Positions 1 to 8,279 of a DNA stretch of 64,000 nt are shown here, in pieces. Both the position numbers and the translations under genes were made by a program. This DNA comes from Sporosarcina sp. FSL W8-0480 (lineage in GTDB: Bacteria > Bacillota > Bacilli > Bacillales_A > Planococcaceae). The notes beneath the pieces are model-generated. The model had not been told where the DNA came from, searched no databases, and saw only the letters and a list, made by a program, of their open reading frames with translations. Numbering within the stretch: the stretch's first letter is position 1; every line of letters starts with the position of its first letter. Location: NCBI RefSeq assembly GCF_037963765.1, contig NZ_CP150166.1, positions 1,495,501 through 1,559,500 of the forward strand, written 5' to 3'.

Positions 1-856
1 GGAAGCGGAAAAACTTGCTTATGATAGCGAATGGATTGCAGCCATGACAATGGAAGCCCTGCATGGAATTACGGATGCCTTCCATCCTGCCATCCACGAA
101 GCGCGGGGTTATAAGGAACAAGTCGATGTTGCCGCCCGCATCTTGAATTGGTTAGACGGAAGCGAGTTGACGACAACCCAAGGTGAAAAACGTATCCAGG
201 ACGCCTATTCCATCCGCTGTATCCCACAAGTACACGGTGCAAGTTGGCAAGTATTGTCCTATGTGAGAGAGAAATTGGAAATCGAAATGAATGCGGCAAC
301 GGACAATCCACTTATTTTTGAAGATGGTGAAGTCGTTGTATCTGGAGGGAACTTCCACGGCCAACCGATTGCATTCGCAATGGATTTCTTGAAAATCGGA
401 ATTGCTGAACTTGCGAACATTTCTGAGCGACGCATCGAGCGTCTTGTAAATCCACAATTAAATGAAGGATTGCCACCTTTCCTGAGCCCGCAACCGGGTT
501 TGCAGTCAGGTGCCATGATTTTACAATATTCGGCAGCAAGCCTTGTTTCTGAAAATAAAACATTGGCACACCCGGCATCCGTCGATTCAATCCCATCTTC
601 AGGCAACCAAGAAGATCACGTATCAATGGGGACTATCGGTTCAAGACATGCGGGGCAGATCATCAAGAATGCAAGAAACGTTCTTGCCATCGAGGCATTA
701 TGTGCCATCACCGGCTGTGTTTTCCGTGGTTTCGATAAAATGGCACCGAAAACTCGTGTTAAGCTGAATGAGCTCCTTGAAATCGTGGATCCGATTTATG
801 AGGACCGGATTTTCGGACCGGATATTGAAAAAATCGCCAAGTATTTAAAAGCGTAA
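1..856 (+). CDS. hutH: Histidine ammonia-lyase, C-terminal part (gene begins before the window)
   Basis: The reading frame is open from base 2, so this is the 3' end of a gene starting upstream; about 284 residues of a roughly 510-residue family are present. Aromatic amino acid ammonia-lyases of this family deaminate L-histidine to urocanate, the first step of histidine breakdown, using an MIO cofactor made from an Ala-Ser-Gly triad that lies upstream of this window. Family motifs seen are [18 protein letters not shown], the SRxxERLVNP-like segment with [19 protein letters not shown], and the strongly conserved [11 protein letters not shown] phenylalanine or tyrosine lyase cannot be fully excluded because substrate-selecting residues near the MIO loop are missing, but HutH is the usual bacillar member. 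The gene ends at a strong terminator. Confidence 0.88.
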   Translation, partial: EAEKLAYDSEWIAAMTMEALHGITDAFHPAIHEARGYKEQVDVAARILNWLDGSELTTTQGEKRIQDAYSIRCIPQVHGASWQVLSYVREKLEIEMNAATDNPLIFEDGEVVVSGGNFHGQPIAFAMDFLKIGIAELANISERRIERLVNPQLNEGLPPFLSPQPGLQSGAMILQYSAASLVSENKTLAHPASVDSIPSSGNQEDHVSMGTIGSRHAGQIIKNARNVLAIEALCAITGCVFRGFDKMAPKTRVKLNELLEIVDPIYEDRIFGPDIEKIAKYLKA

Positions 857-902
857 AAAAACATCATGTCTCCCGTCACCAAGGGCAGACATGATGTTTT
901 TT
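857..902. terminator. Bidirectional terminator after hutH
   Basis: A perfect 14-bp stem (AAAACATCATGTCT with AGACATGATGTTTT) is flanked by A and T runs, so it can stop transcription of hutH and of the convergent DUF438 gene. Confidence 0.85.
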
Positions 903-903
903 A

Positions 904-2172
904 TTACTCATAATCAATCTCACTAATTCCCGTCTTCACCTTGCTTGGCAATTCAAAGAAAGGTTGGATATCTTGGACATATTCCAATACCCCTAAAAAT
1001 TCCCCATCATTATTAAATATCGCTTTATACGTAAGGTGGATATATTGATCCTTTTTCTTGAACCACATGCTTTCGGATTCCCGAATTCCGGTTTTCAAAT
1101 CGCGGATGACTGTCATCACCTTCCGTAAGCTTTTTGGAGGATGACAATTGGCTACGTGACGGCCGATCGAGCTTGGAGTCCGAACGAGCATCATTTCCGA
1201 TGCCTCTGTCATTTCATTAAAGTATTTAAACAAGCCTTGCTTATCAATAAATGTGATTTCCAATGGCAAACTGTTCAAAATGAGATTAGCCTCTTCCGGC
1301 GTTAAGTAGCCACCGCCGAACTTCATCGTTTGCCTAAAAAGTGCATCACTTGCTGCTTGCTTCCTCAATTTCTCCTCGACAACTGACTCTTCCAATTCAG
1401 ATACCCATACTTCTCTCGGTGCATCAATTAACGCATAGCCGAATGCATGACTCTCGTTTTTAATATCTATCCAATCTTTTTCGCTAAATATATTCTCCAA
1501 AATCGGCAAAATGATTTCTTCCTCATAGAAAATCATCTCTTTGAAAGCCTCTTGAAACACATCAAATTTTTTTAGAACACGTGAAAGCATCACGTCAGGC
1601 AGTTGAACTACCTGTCCCTTTAAGCCTTGATACAGGACGCGTATTTGGTCATCTTTCTCCCAAACTGCCCTCGTTGGTGCAACATGTCCGTAGCGTTCCA
1701 AAATAGGGAAGAAGAGTTTTTCTTTACGATGATAATGATTATGGAATTCGCCAAGTCGAAACAAAAGGTTTTTAATTTGATCTACCAATTCGGTTTCCTG
1801 AAGTTTATTTGAATCTGCGTCAAACGATGTTAAAAGGTCATTGATTTCTCCCAAAACATCTTGGAATGCAGCATTCTCATCTTTAAATATCCGAATAGGA
1901 TGACCCGGATGATAGGACGATAGTTTTTCTTCTCCATTCATTTCAGAAAGATGGGATTGCATTTGAGAAAACTTTTTTACATCCTCAATCGTTATACCAT
2001 GAGCGCCTGTCAACAGGTTAAGCTGCAATAGTAAAATGTCAACAATCCTCACATTCTTAAAAGATTGCATGTAAAATTCCTGAATCTCTACAGTGGACTC
2101 TCCGCGCCGTAAACGTAACAGTATTTCTTTCATGTCGGTAATGCTTTTTACATTGAATTGTACATTCAACAT
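904..2172 (-). CDS. DUF438 protein: hemerythrin HHE domain plus PAS domain
   Basis: A 422-residue cytosolic protein. The N-terminal ~80 residues match the DUF438 head. Residues ~80-250 form a hemerythrin-like HHE helical bundle with HPGHPIRIFKDEN, the HNHYHRKEKLFFPIL helix and YEEEIILPIL, which supply the His/Glu ligands of a di-iron site. Residues ~290-410 form a PAS-like sensor domain (FIDKQGLFKYFNE...). Proteins of this build are thought to sense oxygen, NO or redox state, but no enzymatic reaction is established. The start ATG has a good ribosome site (GAGGTG). An Fnr/Rex-like palindrome lies 70 bp upstream, which fits an oxygen-linked role. Domain architecture is firm; physiological role is inference. 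Confidence 0.82.
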   Translation of the reverse strand: MLNVQFNVKSITDMKEILLRLRRGESTVEIQEFYMQSFKNVRIVDILLLQLNLLTGAHGITIEDVKKFSQMQSHLSEMNGEEKLSSYHPGHPIRIFKDENAAFQDVLGEINDLLTSFDADSNKLQETELVDQIKNLLFRLGEFHNHYHRKEKLFFPILERYGHVAPTRAVWEKDDQIRVLYQGLKGQVVQLPDVMLSRVLKKFDVFQEAFKEMIFYEEEIILPILENIFSEKDWIDIKNESHAFGYALIDAPREVWVSELEESVVEEKLRKQAASDALFRQTMKFGGGYLTPEEANLILNSLPLEITFIDKQGLFKYFNEMTEASEMMLVRTPSSIGRHVANCHPPKSLRKVMTVIRDLKTGIRESESMWFKKKDQYIHLTYKAIFNNDGEFLGVLEYVQDIQPFFELPSKVKTGISEIDYE

Positions 2173-2241
2173 TTCTTTTCACCTCATACCATTTTCAATA
2201 CTTGCTTTATAGTTAGTGTAATAGGCGGTTGAATGCAACGC

Positions 2242-2257
2242 TGTGATATTTATCACG
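2242..2257. promoter_or_regulatory. Fnr/CRP-like or Rex-like operator
   Basis: TGTGATATTTATCACG is a near-perfect palindrome of the TGTGA-N6-TCAC class used by Fnr in Bacillus, and also resembles Rex sites (TTGTGA..TCACAA) apart from the outer bases. Its centre is 41.5 bp from a plausible start for the leftward DUF438 gene (-10 TACACT at 2220-2215) and about 40 bp from the start implied by TATAAT at 2277-2282 for the rightward exonuclease gene. The first fits a class II activator geometry. Confidence 0.5.
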
Positions 2258-2333
2258 AATTCTGTTCATTTCATGTTATAATTATGATATTCAAATGTCC
2301 GTGACTAAAGGAAAAAAGAGGGGGCTTTCATTT

Positions 2334-3239
2334 TTGGAAAATAAACCACATATTTTATTGATCGATGGCATGGCCGTTTTATTCAGGTCGTTCTTTGCAA
2401 CTTCCGCAATGGGACATTTCTTCCCGAATGAGAACGGTGTTCCGACGAATGGCGTTCAAGGTTTTGGGCGTCATGCATTGACTGCAGCTTCTATTTTCAA
2501 CCCTACTCATATCGCGGTTTGTTGGGATATGAGTGCACATACATTTAGAAATGACTTATTTGACGGTTACAAGGCGAACCGCCCTGAGCCGGCACCGGAA
2601 CTTCTGCCGCAATTCGATATGACACGTGATTTGTCGGAATTGATTGGCTGGAAGAATTATGGAATACAAGGGATGGAAGCGGATGACCTGATCGGGTCGC
2701 TTGTTTGCGAGTGGGAAGGGAAGGCGGACATCACAATCGTAACGGGTGATAAAGATCTTCTACAATTGCTTCGACCAGGTGTGAAAATTGCGTTCATGAA
2801 AAAAGGCTATAACATTTATGATATTTATGATGAACAGCGTTTTGTCGATGAATATGAAATTCCTCCACATCGATTCGTTGAGATCAAAGCTTTTACAGGG
2901 GATGCAAGCGACGGGTATCCAGGCGTGAAAGGAATCGGTCCAAAAACCGCCTTAAAGCTGATCAAAGAATACGAGACTGTTGAAAATGTCGTCGAATCCT
3001 TGCATGAACTATCATTAGGCATGAGGAAAAAGATTGAAGCGGATCTACAAATGCTTCACCTATCGAAAAAATTAGCCCAAATCCATTGCGAATTGGATTT
3101 CGAGGATCCGATTGAAGCCCTGAATGTACCCGATTTCTCTTCATCAGAATTAAGGGTGCAGTTGGAACAACATGGCTATTCGATGATCCTTCGTCAACTG
3201 AATTCACTATTTCCGGAACAAGAAAAAACCACCGTCTAA
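2334..3239 (+). CDS. ypcP: 5'-3' exonuclease (PolI N-terminal type), YpcP-like
   Basis: A stand-alone FEN-type 5'-3' exonuclease resembling the N-terminal domain of DNA polymerase I; in B. subtilis YpcP acts in Okazaki primer removal and repair. Metal-binding acidic residues are visible in LLIDGMAVLFRSFFA, GMEADDLIGSL and VTGDKDLLQLL, followed by the helix-hairpin-helix segment DASDGYPGVKGIGPKTA. I chose TTG 2334 because AGAGGGGG lies 9 bases upstream; the ATG at 2295 has no ribosome site and lies only 12 bases after the TATAAT at 2277-2282. The chosen start gives 301 residues, close to the family length. The stop codon overlaps, antiparallel, that of the convergent C39-like gene. Confidence 0.85.
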   Translation: MENKPHILLIDGMAVLFRSFFATSAMGHFFPNENGVPTNGVQGFGRHALTAASIFNPTHIAVCWDMSAHTFRNDLFDGYKANRPEPAPELLPQFDMTRDLSELIGWKNYGIQGMEADDLIGSLVCEWEGKADITIVTGDKDLLQLLRPGVKIAFMKKGYNIYDIYDEQRFVDEYEIPPHRFVEIKAFTGDASDGYPGVKGIGPKTALKLIKEYETVENVVESLHELSLGMRKKIEADLQMLHLSKKLAQIHCELDFEDPIEALNVPDFSSSELRVQLEQHGYSMILRQLNSLFPEQEKTTV

Positions 3240-3257
3240 GCGACAGTGGTTTTTTCT
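3222..3257. terminator. Bidirectional terminator over two overlapping stop codons
   Basis: The hairpin AAAAAACCAC-C-GTC / GAC-A-GTGGTTTTTT spans the last codons of both convergent genes (ypcP and the C39-like gene), so the two coding ends and the terminator share the same bases. Confidence 0.75.
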
Positions 3258-3757
3258 ATTTTTACAAATGAAAGAATGTCTTTATGCGGTGCATAGGGAA
3301 TCTCACGCACCCGGCTATCCCGATTTCGCCCGCCATTATCATGGACAATGAGCATGACGCCATTTTCGGATTCCTTATAACCAATGACAGGCACCCAATG
3401 ATAATCGAATACAAATTTACCGAACCAATGGAATGAAAACCATTTATCGAATTTGGCTGCGACTGGGCGACCTTCGTCAATTTCATTCTTAAGCCTCTCG
3501 ATGCCACAATCTTCTACAATCCACTCAGGACCAAGCAACTTACGCATCCGTCGAACGAATCGCCATTTGAACAAACCAATCTTCGTTCCGCCAAGCAAGC
3601 GATATAGATGATCGATACCGGCGGCATATGTTGTTTCGTTTTCATAGTAGCGAAGAATCGTATATGCCGTTACTGGTCCACAGGCAGAAGGGCGAAATCG
3701 TTTATCGATGTCATTTGCATATTGGGATTTACCTTGAAATCCTCTAATCGTACTCAT
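3236..3757 (-). CDS. C39-like (papain-fold) putative cysteine peptidase
   Basis: A 173-residue protein with the order of a peptidase C39-like fold: a catalytic-type Cys in SACGPVTAYTI near residue 26, a His in DYHWVPVIGY near 120, and an Asp/Asn in VHDNGG near 140. No signal peptide or membrane segment is seen, so it is probably cytosolic. It could be a peptidase or a transglutaminase-like relative; substrate unknown. It follows the thioredoxin gene by 10 bases and is probably co-transcribed with it. No strong ribosome site precedes the ATG, so translational coupling is likely. The fold call is good, the function is not known. Confidence 0.65.
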   Translation of the reverse strand: MSTIRGFQGKSQYANDIDKRFRPSACGPVTAYTILRYYENETTYAAGIDHLYRLLGGTKIGLFKWRFVRRMRKLLGPEWIVEDCGIERLKNEIDEGRPVAAKFDKWFSFHWFGKFVFDYHWVPVIGYKESENGVMLIVHDNGGRNRDSRVREIPYAPHKDILSFVKIEKTTVA

Positions 3758-3767
3758 TATCTACAGT

Positions 3768-4088
3768 TTACTTTTGTACAGTCTCAAGAAAGTCCGTTAC
3801 TTGATCTGGAGTTTTTGCGTTTGCGCTATGCAAATGAGCTTTCTTCTCGCCGTTTTCGAAAATCAAAAGGCTTGGAATTCCCATTACATCATATTTCTCC
3901 GCGATTTCAGGCAATTCATCACGGTTCACGTCATACCATGTATACATATCGTATTCCTTAACAATCGGGTCAATGAACATGTCCATGCGCGTGCAGTCAG
4001 GACACCAGCCAGCCTGGAATTTGATAAGTGCTTTGCCTTCGCCGTTAATAACTTCATTGAATTGCTCTACAGTCTTAATTGATTTCAT
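3768..4088 (-). CDS. ytpP: Thioredoxin-like protein, YtpP type
   Basis: A 106-residue thioredoxin-fold protein with the WCPDC active site (near residue 29) and the cis-proline loop MGIPSLLIF. The family acts in cytosolic thiol-disulfide exchange; B. subtilis YtpP is linked to low-molecular-weight thiol and redox homeostasis. The start at 4088 is set by the ribosome site AAAGGAGTG; a longer frame to 4172 reads through the untranslated leader and has no ribosome site. It is the first gene of a probable two-gene leftward unit with the C39-like gene. Confidence 0.8.
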   Translation of the reverse strand: MKSIKTVEQFNEVINGEGKALIKFQAGWCPDCTRMDMFIDPIVKEYDMYTWYDVNRDELPEIAEKYDVMGIPSLLIFENGEKKAHLHSANAKTPDQVTDFLETVQK

Positions 4089-4304
4089 TATAAATGCACT
4101 CCTTTTTCCTGCTTTATTTTTAGTGTGTAGGTTGTAAATCCACATCTCCAGTTTACAATCATATCGTCTCATTATGGTAATTAAATGCCCGGAGCATATT
4201 ATAAACTATAAAAAAACCATTTTCGCAACATTTTAATATTGCGGAAACGAATAAAATGTTTTAGACTAAGAGATAGAGAGGTTCTATTTTTTTTACCTAT
4301 AAAA

Positions 4305-4322
4305 TGAATGAGTGTTCATTCA
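4305..4322. promoter_or_regulatory. FadR-type operator upstream of fadN
   Basis: TGAATGAGTGTTCATTCA is a palindrome with seven-base arms TGAATGA/TCATTCA, matching the B. subtilis FadR consensus (TGAATGA-N4-TCATTCA). It lies 24-41 bases before the fadN GTG start, just after a TATAAA. FadR released by long-chain acyl-CoA would derepress the fad operon. Confidence 0.85.
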
Positions 4323-4345
4323 AGACGAAAAGGGAGGCTTTTAGG

Positions 4346-6730
4346 GTGTCATATCAAATTAAGAAAGCGGCAGTATTAGGCTCAGGCGTAATGGGATCCG
4401 GTATTGCTGCCCATCTCGCGAATATCGGAATTCCTGTACTTCTGTTGGATATCGTTCCAAACAAGTTGACAGAGCAGGAAGAAGCAAAAGGTCTTACGTT
4501 GAATGATAAGTCGGTCCGTAATAAGTTTGCTACTGGCGCATTGGAAAAGCTTTTGAAACAGAAGCCGGCTCCGTTAACAACGAAAAAGAATCTCAGTCTC
4601 ATTGAAGCAGGCAACTTTGAAGATGACTTGGATAAATTAAAAGACGTTGACTGGATCATCGAGGTTGTCGTAGAAAATCTTGAGATCAAAAAAGCGTTAT
4701 ATGAAAAAATAGATGCGGTCCGCACACCGGGCACAATCATCACTTCGAACACATCAGGGATCAGCATCGAAGCTATGGCGGAAGGTCGTTCTGAGGATTT
4801 CCAAAAGCACTTTATGGGAACGCACTTCTTCAACCCACCACGTTATTTGAAATTACTTGAAGTGATCCCAACGAAAAAGACTGATGCAGAAGTACTGAAC
4901 TTCATGCTTCAATTCGGTGAAAACCGTTTAGGCAAGGGAGTAGTTGTAGCGAAAGACACTCCGAACTTCATCGCAAACAGAATCGGAACATACGGTTTAC
5001 TTGTCACGCTTCGTGAAATGGAGAAACGTGGCTACTCAATCGGGGAAGTCGACTCGGTAACGGGGACACTTATTGGCCGCCCAAAATCAGCCACATTCCG
5101 TACACTCGATGTCGTCGGACTCGACACATTCATGCATGTCGCGAAAAACGCATATGAAAAGACGGAAGGCGAAGAACAAAAAGTATTCGAGCTACCGGAA
5201 TTCATGAAGAAAATGATAGATAACGGATGGCTTGGTGCAAAATCGAAGCAAGGATTCTATCTAAAGGAAGGCAAAGAGATTCTTGAACTCGATCCGAAGA
5301 CTTTCGAATACAGCCCGACGAAAAAAATGAAAACGCCTTCAATTGAAATGGCGAAACAGCAAAAGGGACTTGCGAACAAAGTGAAAACGCTTGTCTACGC
5401 AAAAGACCGTACAGGAGAAATCCTATGGAGCATCCTTTCTCCTACACTTCGCTATTCAGCAGATCTGATCGGTGAAATCGCGGATGATATCGTCGCAATC
5501 GACAACGCGATGAAATGGGGCTTCGGCTGGCAGCAAGGTCCATTCGAGGTTTGGGATGCAATCGGCATCGCGAAATCGGTTGAAAAGATGAAGGAAGAGG
5601 ATGCTGCGATTCCGACATTCGTCCAAAATATGTTAGATAAGGGCGTCGACTCCTTCTATAAGGAAGAAGACGGAGATCTATATTTCTTTGATGGAGAGGA
5701 CTATAAGCTTGTTCCAGTCAATGAAAAAGTGATCGACCTTAAGCGATATAAGAAAAAACACGGTGTTATCAAAAAGAACACGGGTGCAAGTCTTATCGAT
5801 CTTGGCGATGGAATCGCTCTACTTGAGTTCCATTCACAATCGAATGCAATCGGTCCGGATATCATCCAAATGATCAATTTTGCAATTGACGAAGTGGAGA
5901 AGAATTACAAAGGCCTCGTTATCGGTAACCAAGGGAAGAACTTCTGTGTTGGTGCAAACCTTGGAATGATTTTGATGGAAGCTCAAGATGACAACGTCTT
6001 TGAACTTGATTACATTATCCGTGCCTTCCAAAATGCGATGATGAAAATCAAATATAGCCGTAGACCGGTCGTCGCCGCACCGTTCCAAATGGCACTTGGC
6101 GGCGGGGCGGAAGTCTGCTTGCCGGCAGCTCATATTCAAGCAACTATGGAAACGTATATCGGTTTAGTCGAAGTTGGAGTTGGCCTCATTCCAGGGGGTG
6201 GCGGGAACGTCAATCTTTACTCCAAGCATTTGAAAGGCTTGCCGAACGGTGTCCAAGTAGACTACCAGTTTGTAGCAAACAAAGTGTTTGAAACGATTGC
6301 GATGGCAAAAGTTTCGACATCCGCTGAAGAAGCGAAAGAGAATAACTTCCTCGATTTCGCGGATGGAGTCAGTGTCAATCCAGATCATCAAATCTATGAC
6401 GCGAAACAAGCGGCTCTTGCATTGTACGAAAGTGGCTACACACCACCTAAAAAAGCGAAAATCCCGGTCACAGGTGATTCCGGTTATGCGACGATGCTCC
6501 TTGGAGCGGAAGGCATGTACCTATCCGGATACATTAGCGACCATGACCTGAAAATAGCGAAAAAGCTTGCATTTGTTTTATCCGGCGGAAAAGTGCCTTT
6601 TGGAACACTTGTCGATGAACAATATATGTTAGATCTCGAACGTGAAGCGTTCCTGAGTCTTGTACAGGAACCGAAATCCCAACAACGGATGCAGCATATG
6701 CTCGTAAAAGGAAAGCCGTTGCGCAACTGA
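4346..6730 (+). CDS. fadN: 3-hydroxyacyl-CoA dehydrogenase / enoyl-CoA hydratase
   Basis: A two-domain beta-oxidation enzyme of 794 residues. The N-terminal half is a 3-hydroxyacyl-CoA dehydrogenase with the NAD-binding GSGVMGSGIAAHLAN and the FFNPPRYLKLLEVIPT segment; the C-terminal third is crotonase-like with GKNFCVGANL and GGGAEVCLPAA oxyanion-hole segments. Together they hydrate enoyl-CoA and oxidise 3-hydroxyacyl-CoA. The GTG at 4346 is preferred: GGGAGG lies just upstream, and the ATG at 4304 lies within the FadR operator. First gene of the fadN-fadA-fadE operon. Confidence 0.93.
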   Translation: MSYQIKKAAVLGSGVMGSGIAAHLANIGIPVLLLDIVPNKLTEQEEAKGLTLNDKSVRNKFATGALEKLLKQKPAPLTTKKNLSLIEAGNFEDDLDKLKDVDWIIEVVVENLEIKKALYEKIDAVRTPGTIITSNTSGISIEAMAEGRSEDFQKHFMGTHFFNPPRYLKLLEVIPTKKTDAEVLNFMLQFGENRLGKGVVVAKDTPNFIANRIGTYGLLVTLREMEKRGYSIGEVDSVTGTLIGRPKSATFRTLDVVGLDTFMHVAKNAYEKTEGEEQKVFELPEFMKKMIDNGWLGAKSKQGFYLKEGKEILELDPKTFEYSPTKKMKTPSIEMAKQQKGLANKVKTLVYAKDRTGEILWSILSPTLRYSADLIGEIADDIVAIDNAMKWGFGWQQGPFEVWDAIGIAKSVEKMKEEDAAIPTFVQNMLDKGVDSFYKEEDGDLYFFDGEDYKLVPVNEKVIDLKRYKKKHGVIKKNTGASLIDLGDGIALLEFHSQSNAIGPDIIQMINFAIDEVEKNYKGLVIGNQGKNFCVGANLGMILMEAQDDNVFELDYIIRAFQNAMMKIKYSRRPVVAAPFQMALGGGAEVCLPAAHIQATMETYIGLVEVGVGLIPGGGGNVNLYSKHLKGLPNGVQVDYQFVANKVFETIAMAKVSTSAEEAKENNFLDFADGVSVNPDHQIYDAKQAALALYESGYTPPKKAKIPVTGDSGYATMLLGAEGMYLSGYISDHDLKIAKKLAFVLSGGKVPFGTLVDEQYMLDLEREAFLSLVQEPKSQQRMQHMLVKGKPLRN

Positions 6731-6772
6731 GTCGTTAGGGAATTAGATAGACAGCAAAAAGGAGGAAGTCGA

Positions 6773-7948
6773 ATGCGTGAAGCAGTAATTGTAGCAGGTG
6801 CAAGAACACCGGTCGGAAAAGCGGGACGCGGTTCACTTGCAACGGTGCGCCCGGACGATTTAGGCGCAATCGCGATCAAAGAAACGTTGAAACGAGCAAA
6901 TGGATATGATGGACCGATAGATGACTTAATAATGGGTTGTGCAATGCCTGAAGCCGAACAAGGCATGAACATGGCACGTAACATCGGAGCCCTTGCTAAG
7001 TTGCCCGACACAACACCAGCCATTACAGTAAACCGATTCTGTTCATCAGGCCTCCAATCAATCGCCTATGCAGCAGAGCGGATCATGTTAGGACATTCAG
7101 AAGCAATCATTGCGGGTGGTGCCGAGTCAATGAGTATGGTTCCAATGATGGGGAACACGATCAGACCAAACTTCAAATTGGCCGAAACAGCACCAGAGTA
7201 CTATATGGGAATGGGTCATACAGCTGAACAAGTAGCCGTGAAATACGGCGTGAGCCGCGAAGACCAAGACGCTTTCGCAGTACGCTCACATGAAAAAGCG
7301 GCAGCCGCAATTGCAGCAGGAAAATTCGTCGACGAAATCGTCCCTGTCGAAGTTGTAAAGCGCTTTGTGAATGATAAAGGAAAATACGAAGAAAAAACAT
7401 TCATGTTCGAAATGGACGAAGGCGTTCGCCACGGCACATCAATGGAAGTTTTGGCGAAATTACGTCCAGCTTTCTCTGTGAAAGGGTCCGTAACCGCGGG
7501 TAACGCTTCCCAAACATCCGACGGCGCGGCAGCAGTCCTCGTCATGGACCGCGAAGTAGCAGAAGGGAAAGGCCTCAAGCCAATCGCCAAATTCCGTTCG
7601 TTCGCAGTAGGCGGCGTCCCACCGGAAGTAATGGGAATCGGCCCAATCGAAGCCGTCCCTAAAGCACTAAAACTTGCCGGACTATCCATCGAAGACATCG
7701 ACCTTTGGGAATTAAACGAAGCATTCGCTTCCCAATCCCTACAAGTCATTCGCCACTTAGGCCTCGACATGGATAAAGTAAACGTCAACGGCGGAGCCAT
7801 CGCCCTCGGCCACCCGCTTGGCGCAACAGGTTCCGTATTAACTCTCAAGTTAATGAACGAACTAAAACGCCAAGGCAAACAATTCGGCGTAGTAACAATG
7901 TGCATCGGCGGCGGAATGGGAGCTGCGGGAGTATTTGAAATGCTATAA
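6773..7948 (+). CDS. fadA: Acetyl-CoA acyltransferase (3-ketoacyl-CoA thiolase)
   Basis: A 391-residue thiolase that cleaves 3-ketoacyl-CoA to acetyl-CoA and a shortened acyl-CoA. Active-site residues are visible: the nucleophilic Cys in [11 protein letters not shown], the His in [14 protein letters not shown], and the second Cys in [11 protein letters not shown]. The ribosome site AAAGGAGG is 7 bases before the ATG. It lies 42 bases after fadN. The following 331-base gap to fadE carries two inverted-repeat elements, unusual inside this operon. Confidence 0.94.
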   Translation: MREAVIVAGARTPVGKAGRGSLATVRPDDLGAIAIKETLKRANGYDGPIDDLIMGCAMPEAEQGMNMARNIGALAKLPDTTPAITVNRFCSSGLQSIAYAAERIMLGHSEAIIAGGAESMSMVPMMGNTIRPNFKLAETAPEYYMGMGHTAEQVAVKYGVSREDQDAFAVRSHEKAAAAIAAGKFVDEIVPVEVVKRFVNDKGKYEEKTFMFEMDEGVRHGTSMEVLAKLRPAFSVKGSVTAGNASQTSDGAAAVLVMDREVAEGKGLKPIAKFRSFAVGGVPPEVMGIGPIEAVPKALKLAGLSIEDIDLWELNEAFASQSLQVIRHLGLDMDKVNVNGGAIALGHPLGATGSVLTLKLMNELKRQGKQFGVVTMCIGGGMGAAGVFEML

Positions 7949-7952
7949 GAAA

Positions 7953-8060
7953 AGCTGAAGGAGGCGTTTAGCCCCAACAAGCGCTGGAGGAATTGAACAA
8001 AAGGCGTACTTTGCCTTTTGCTTCAATCCGAAGCGACTCGAGGGGCTGCCTCCTGAAGCT
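7953..8060. repeat. Long imperfect palindrome between fadA and fadE
   Basis: The outer arms AGCTGAAGGAGGC...AGCCCC (7953-7974) and GGGGCTGCCTCCTGAAGCT (to 8060) are nearly complementary, with an inner hairpin (AAAAGGC-GTACTTT-GCCTTTT, about 8000-8020). It begins 5 bases after the fadA stop. No transposase is present. It could be a REP/MITE-like insertion or an mRNA-processing or attenuation structure. Confidence 0.6.
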
Positions 8061-8114
8061 GGACAGTGAGAAAAGTCGTGAAAGATGCGTTTATGCGTAT
8101 TTAGGAAACACCAA

Positions 8115-8239
8115 GGATTGAAGCGTAGGGCGGCGACTCCGGTGGGAAAAGCGTCAGCAGAAGACCCCGCAACGAAGCGAAGCGTAGTGAGGAGGCTGAA
8201 GCGACGCCCACGGAAAGCGTCCGCCCGAAGCGTAAATCC
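8115..8239. repeat. Dispersed hairpin repeat element, copy A
   Basis: Starts GGATTG and ends AATCC, with long near-complementary arms: GGGCGGCGACTCC at the left and GGAAAGCGTCCGCCC at the right. Between them lie a GACCCCGCA motif and AGGAGGCTGAAG. The same architecture recurs at 11066-11224 and 20142-20337, with a right-end fragment at 32721-32750. Confidence 0.75.
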
Positions 8240-8279
8240 GTTGTTCAAGAATTTTTTATTATCAAAAGGAGGAATTTCA

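Noticed and set aside
4304..4345. ATG 4304 as the fadN start
   Set aside because: It lies within the FadR operator and lacks a ribosome site; GTG 4346 has GGGAGG upstream and the family N-terminus.
7216..7980. 254-residue reverse open frame antisense to fadA
   Set aside because: Shadow of the real coding strand; composition (Ser/Thr/Pro rich) and no ribosome site.
8085..8279. N-terminal extension of fadE
   Set aside because: The frame is open, but it reads the hairpin repeat, and a strong ribosome site and the family N-terminus place the start at 8280.
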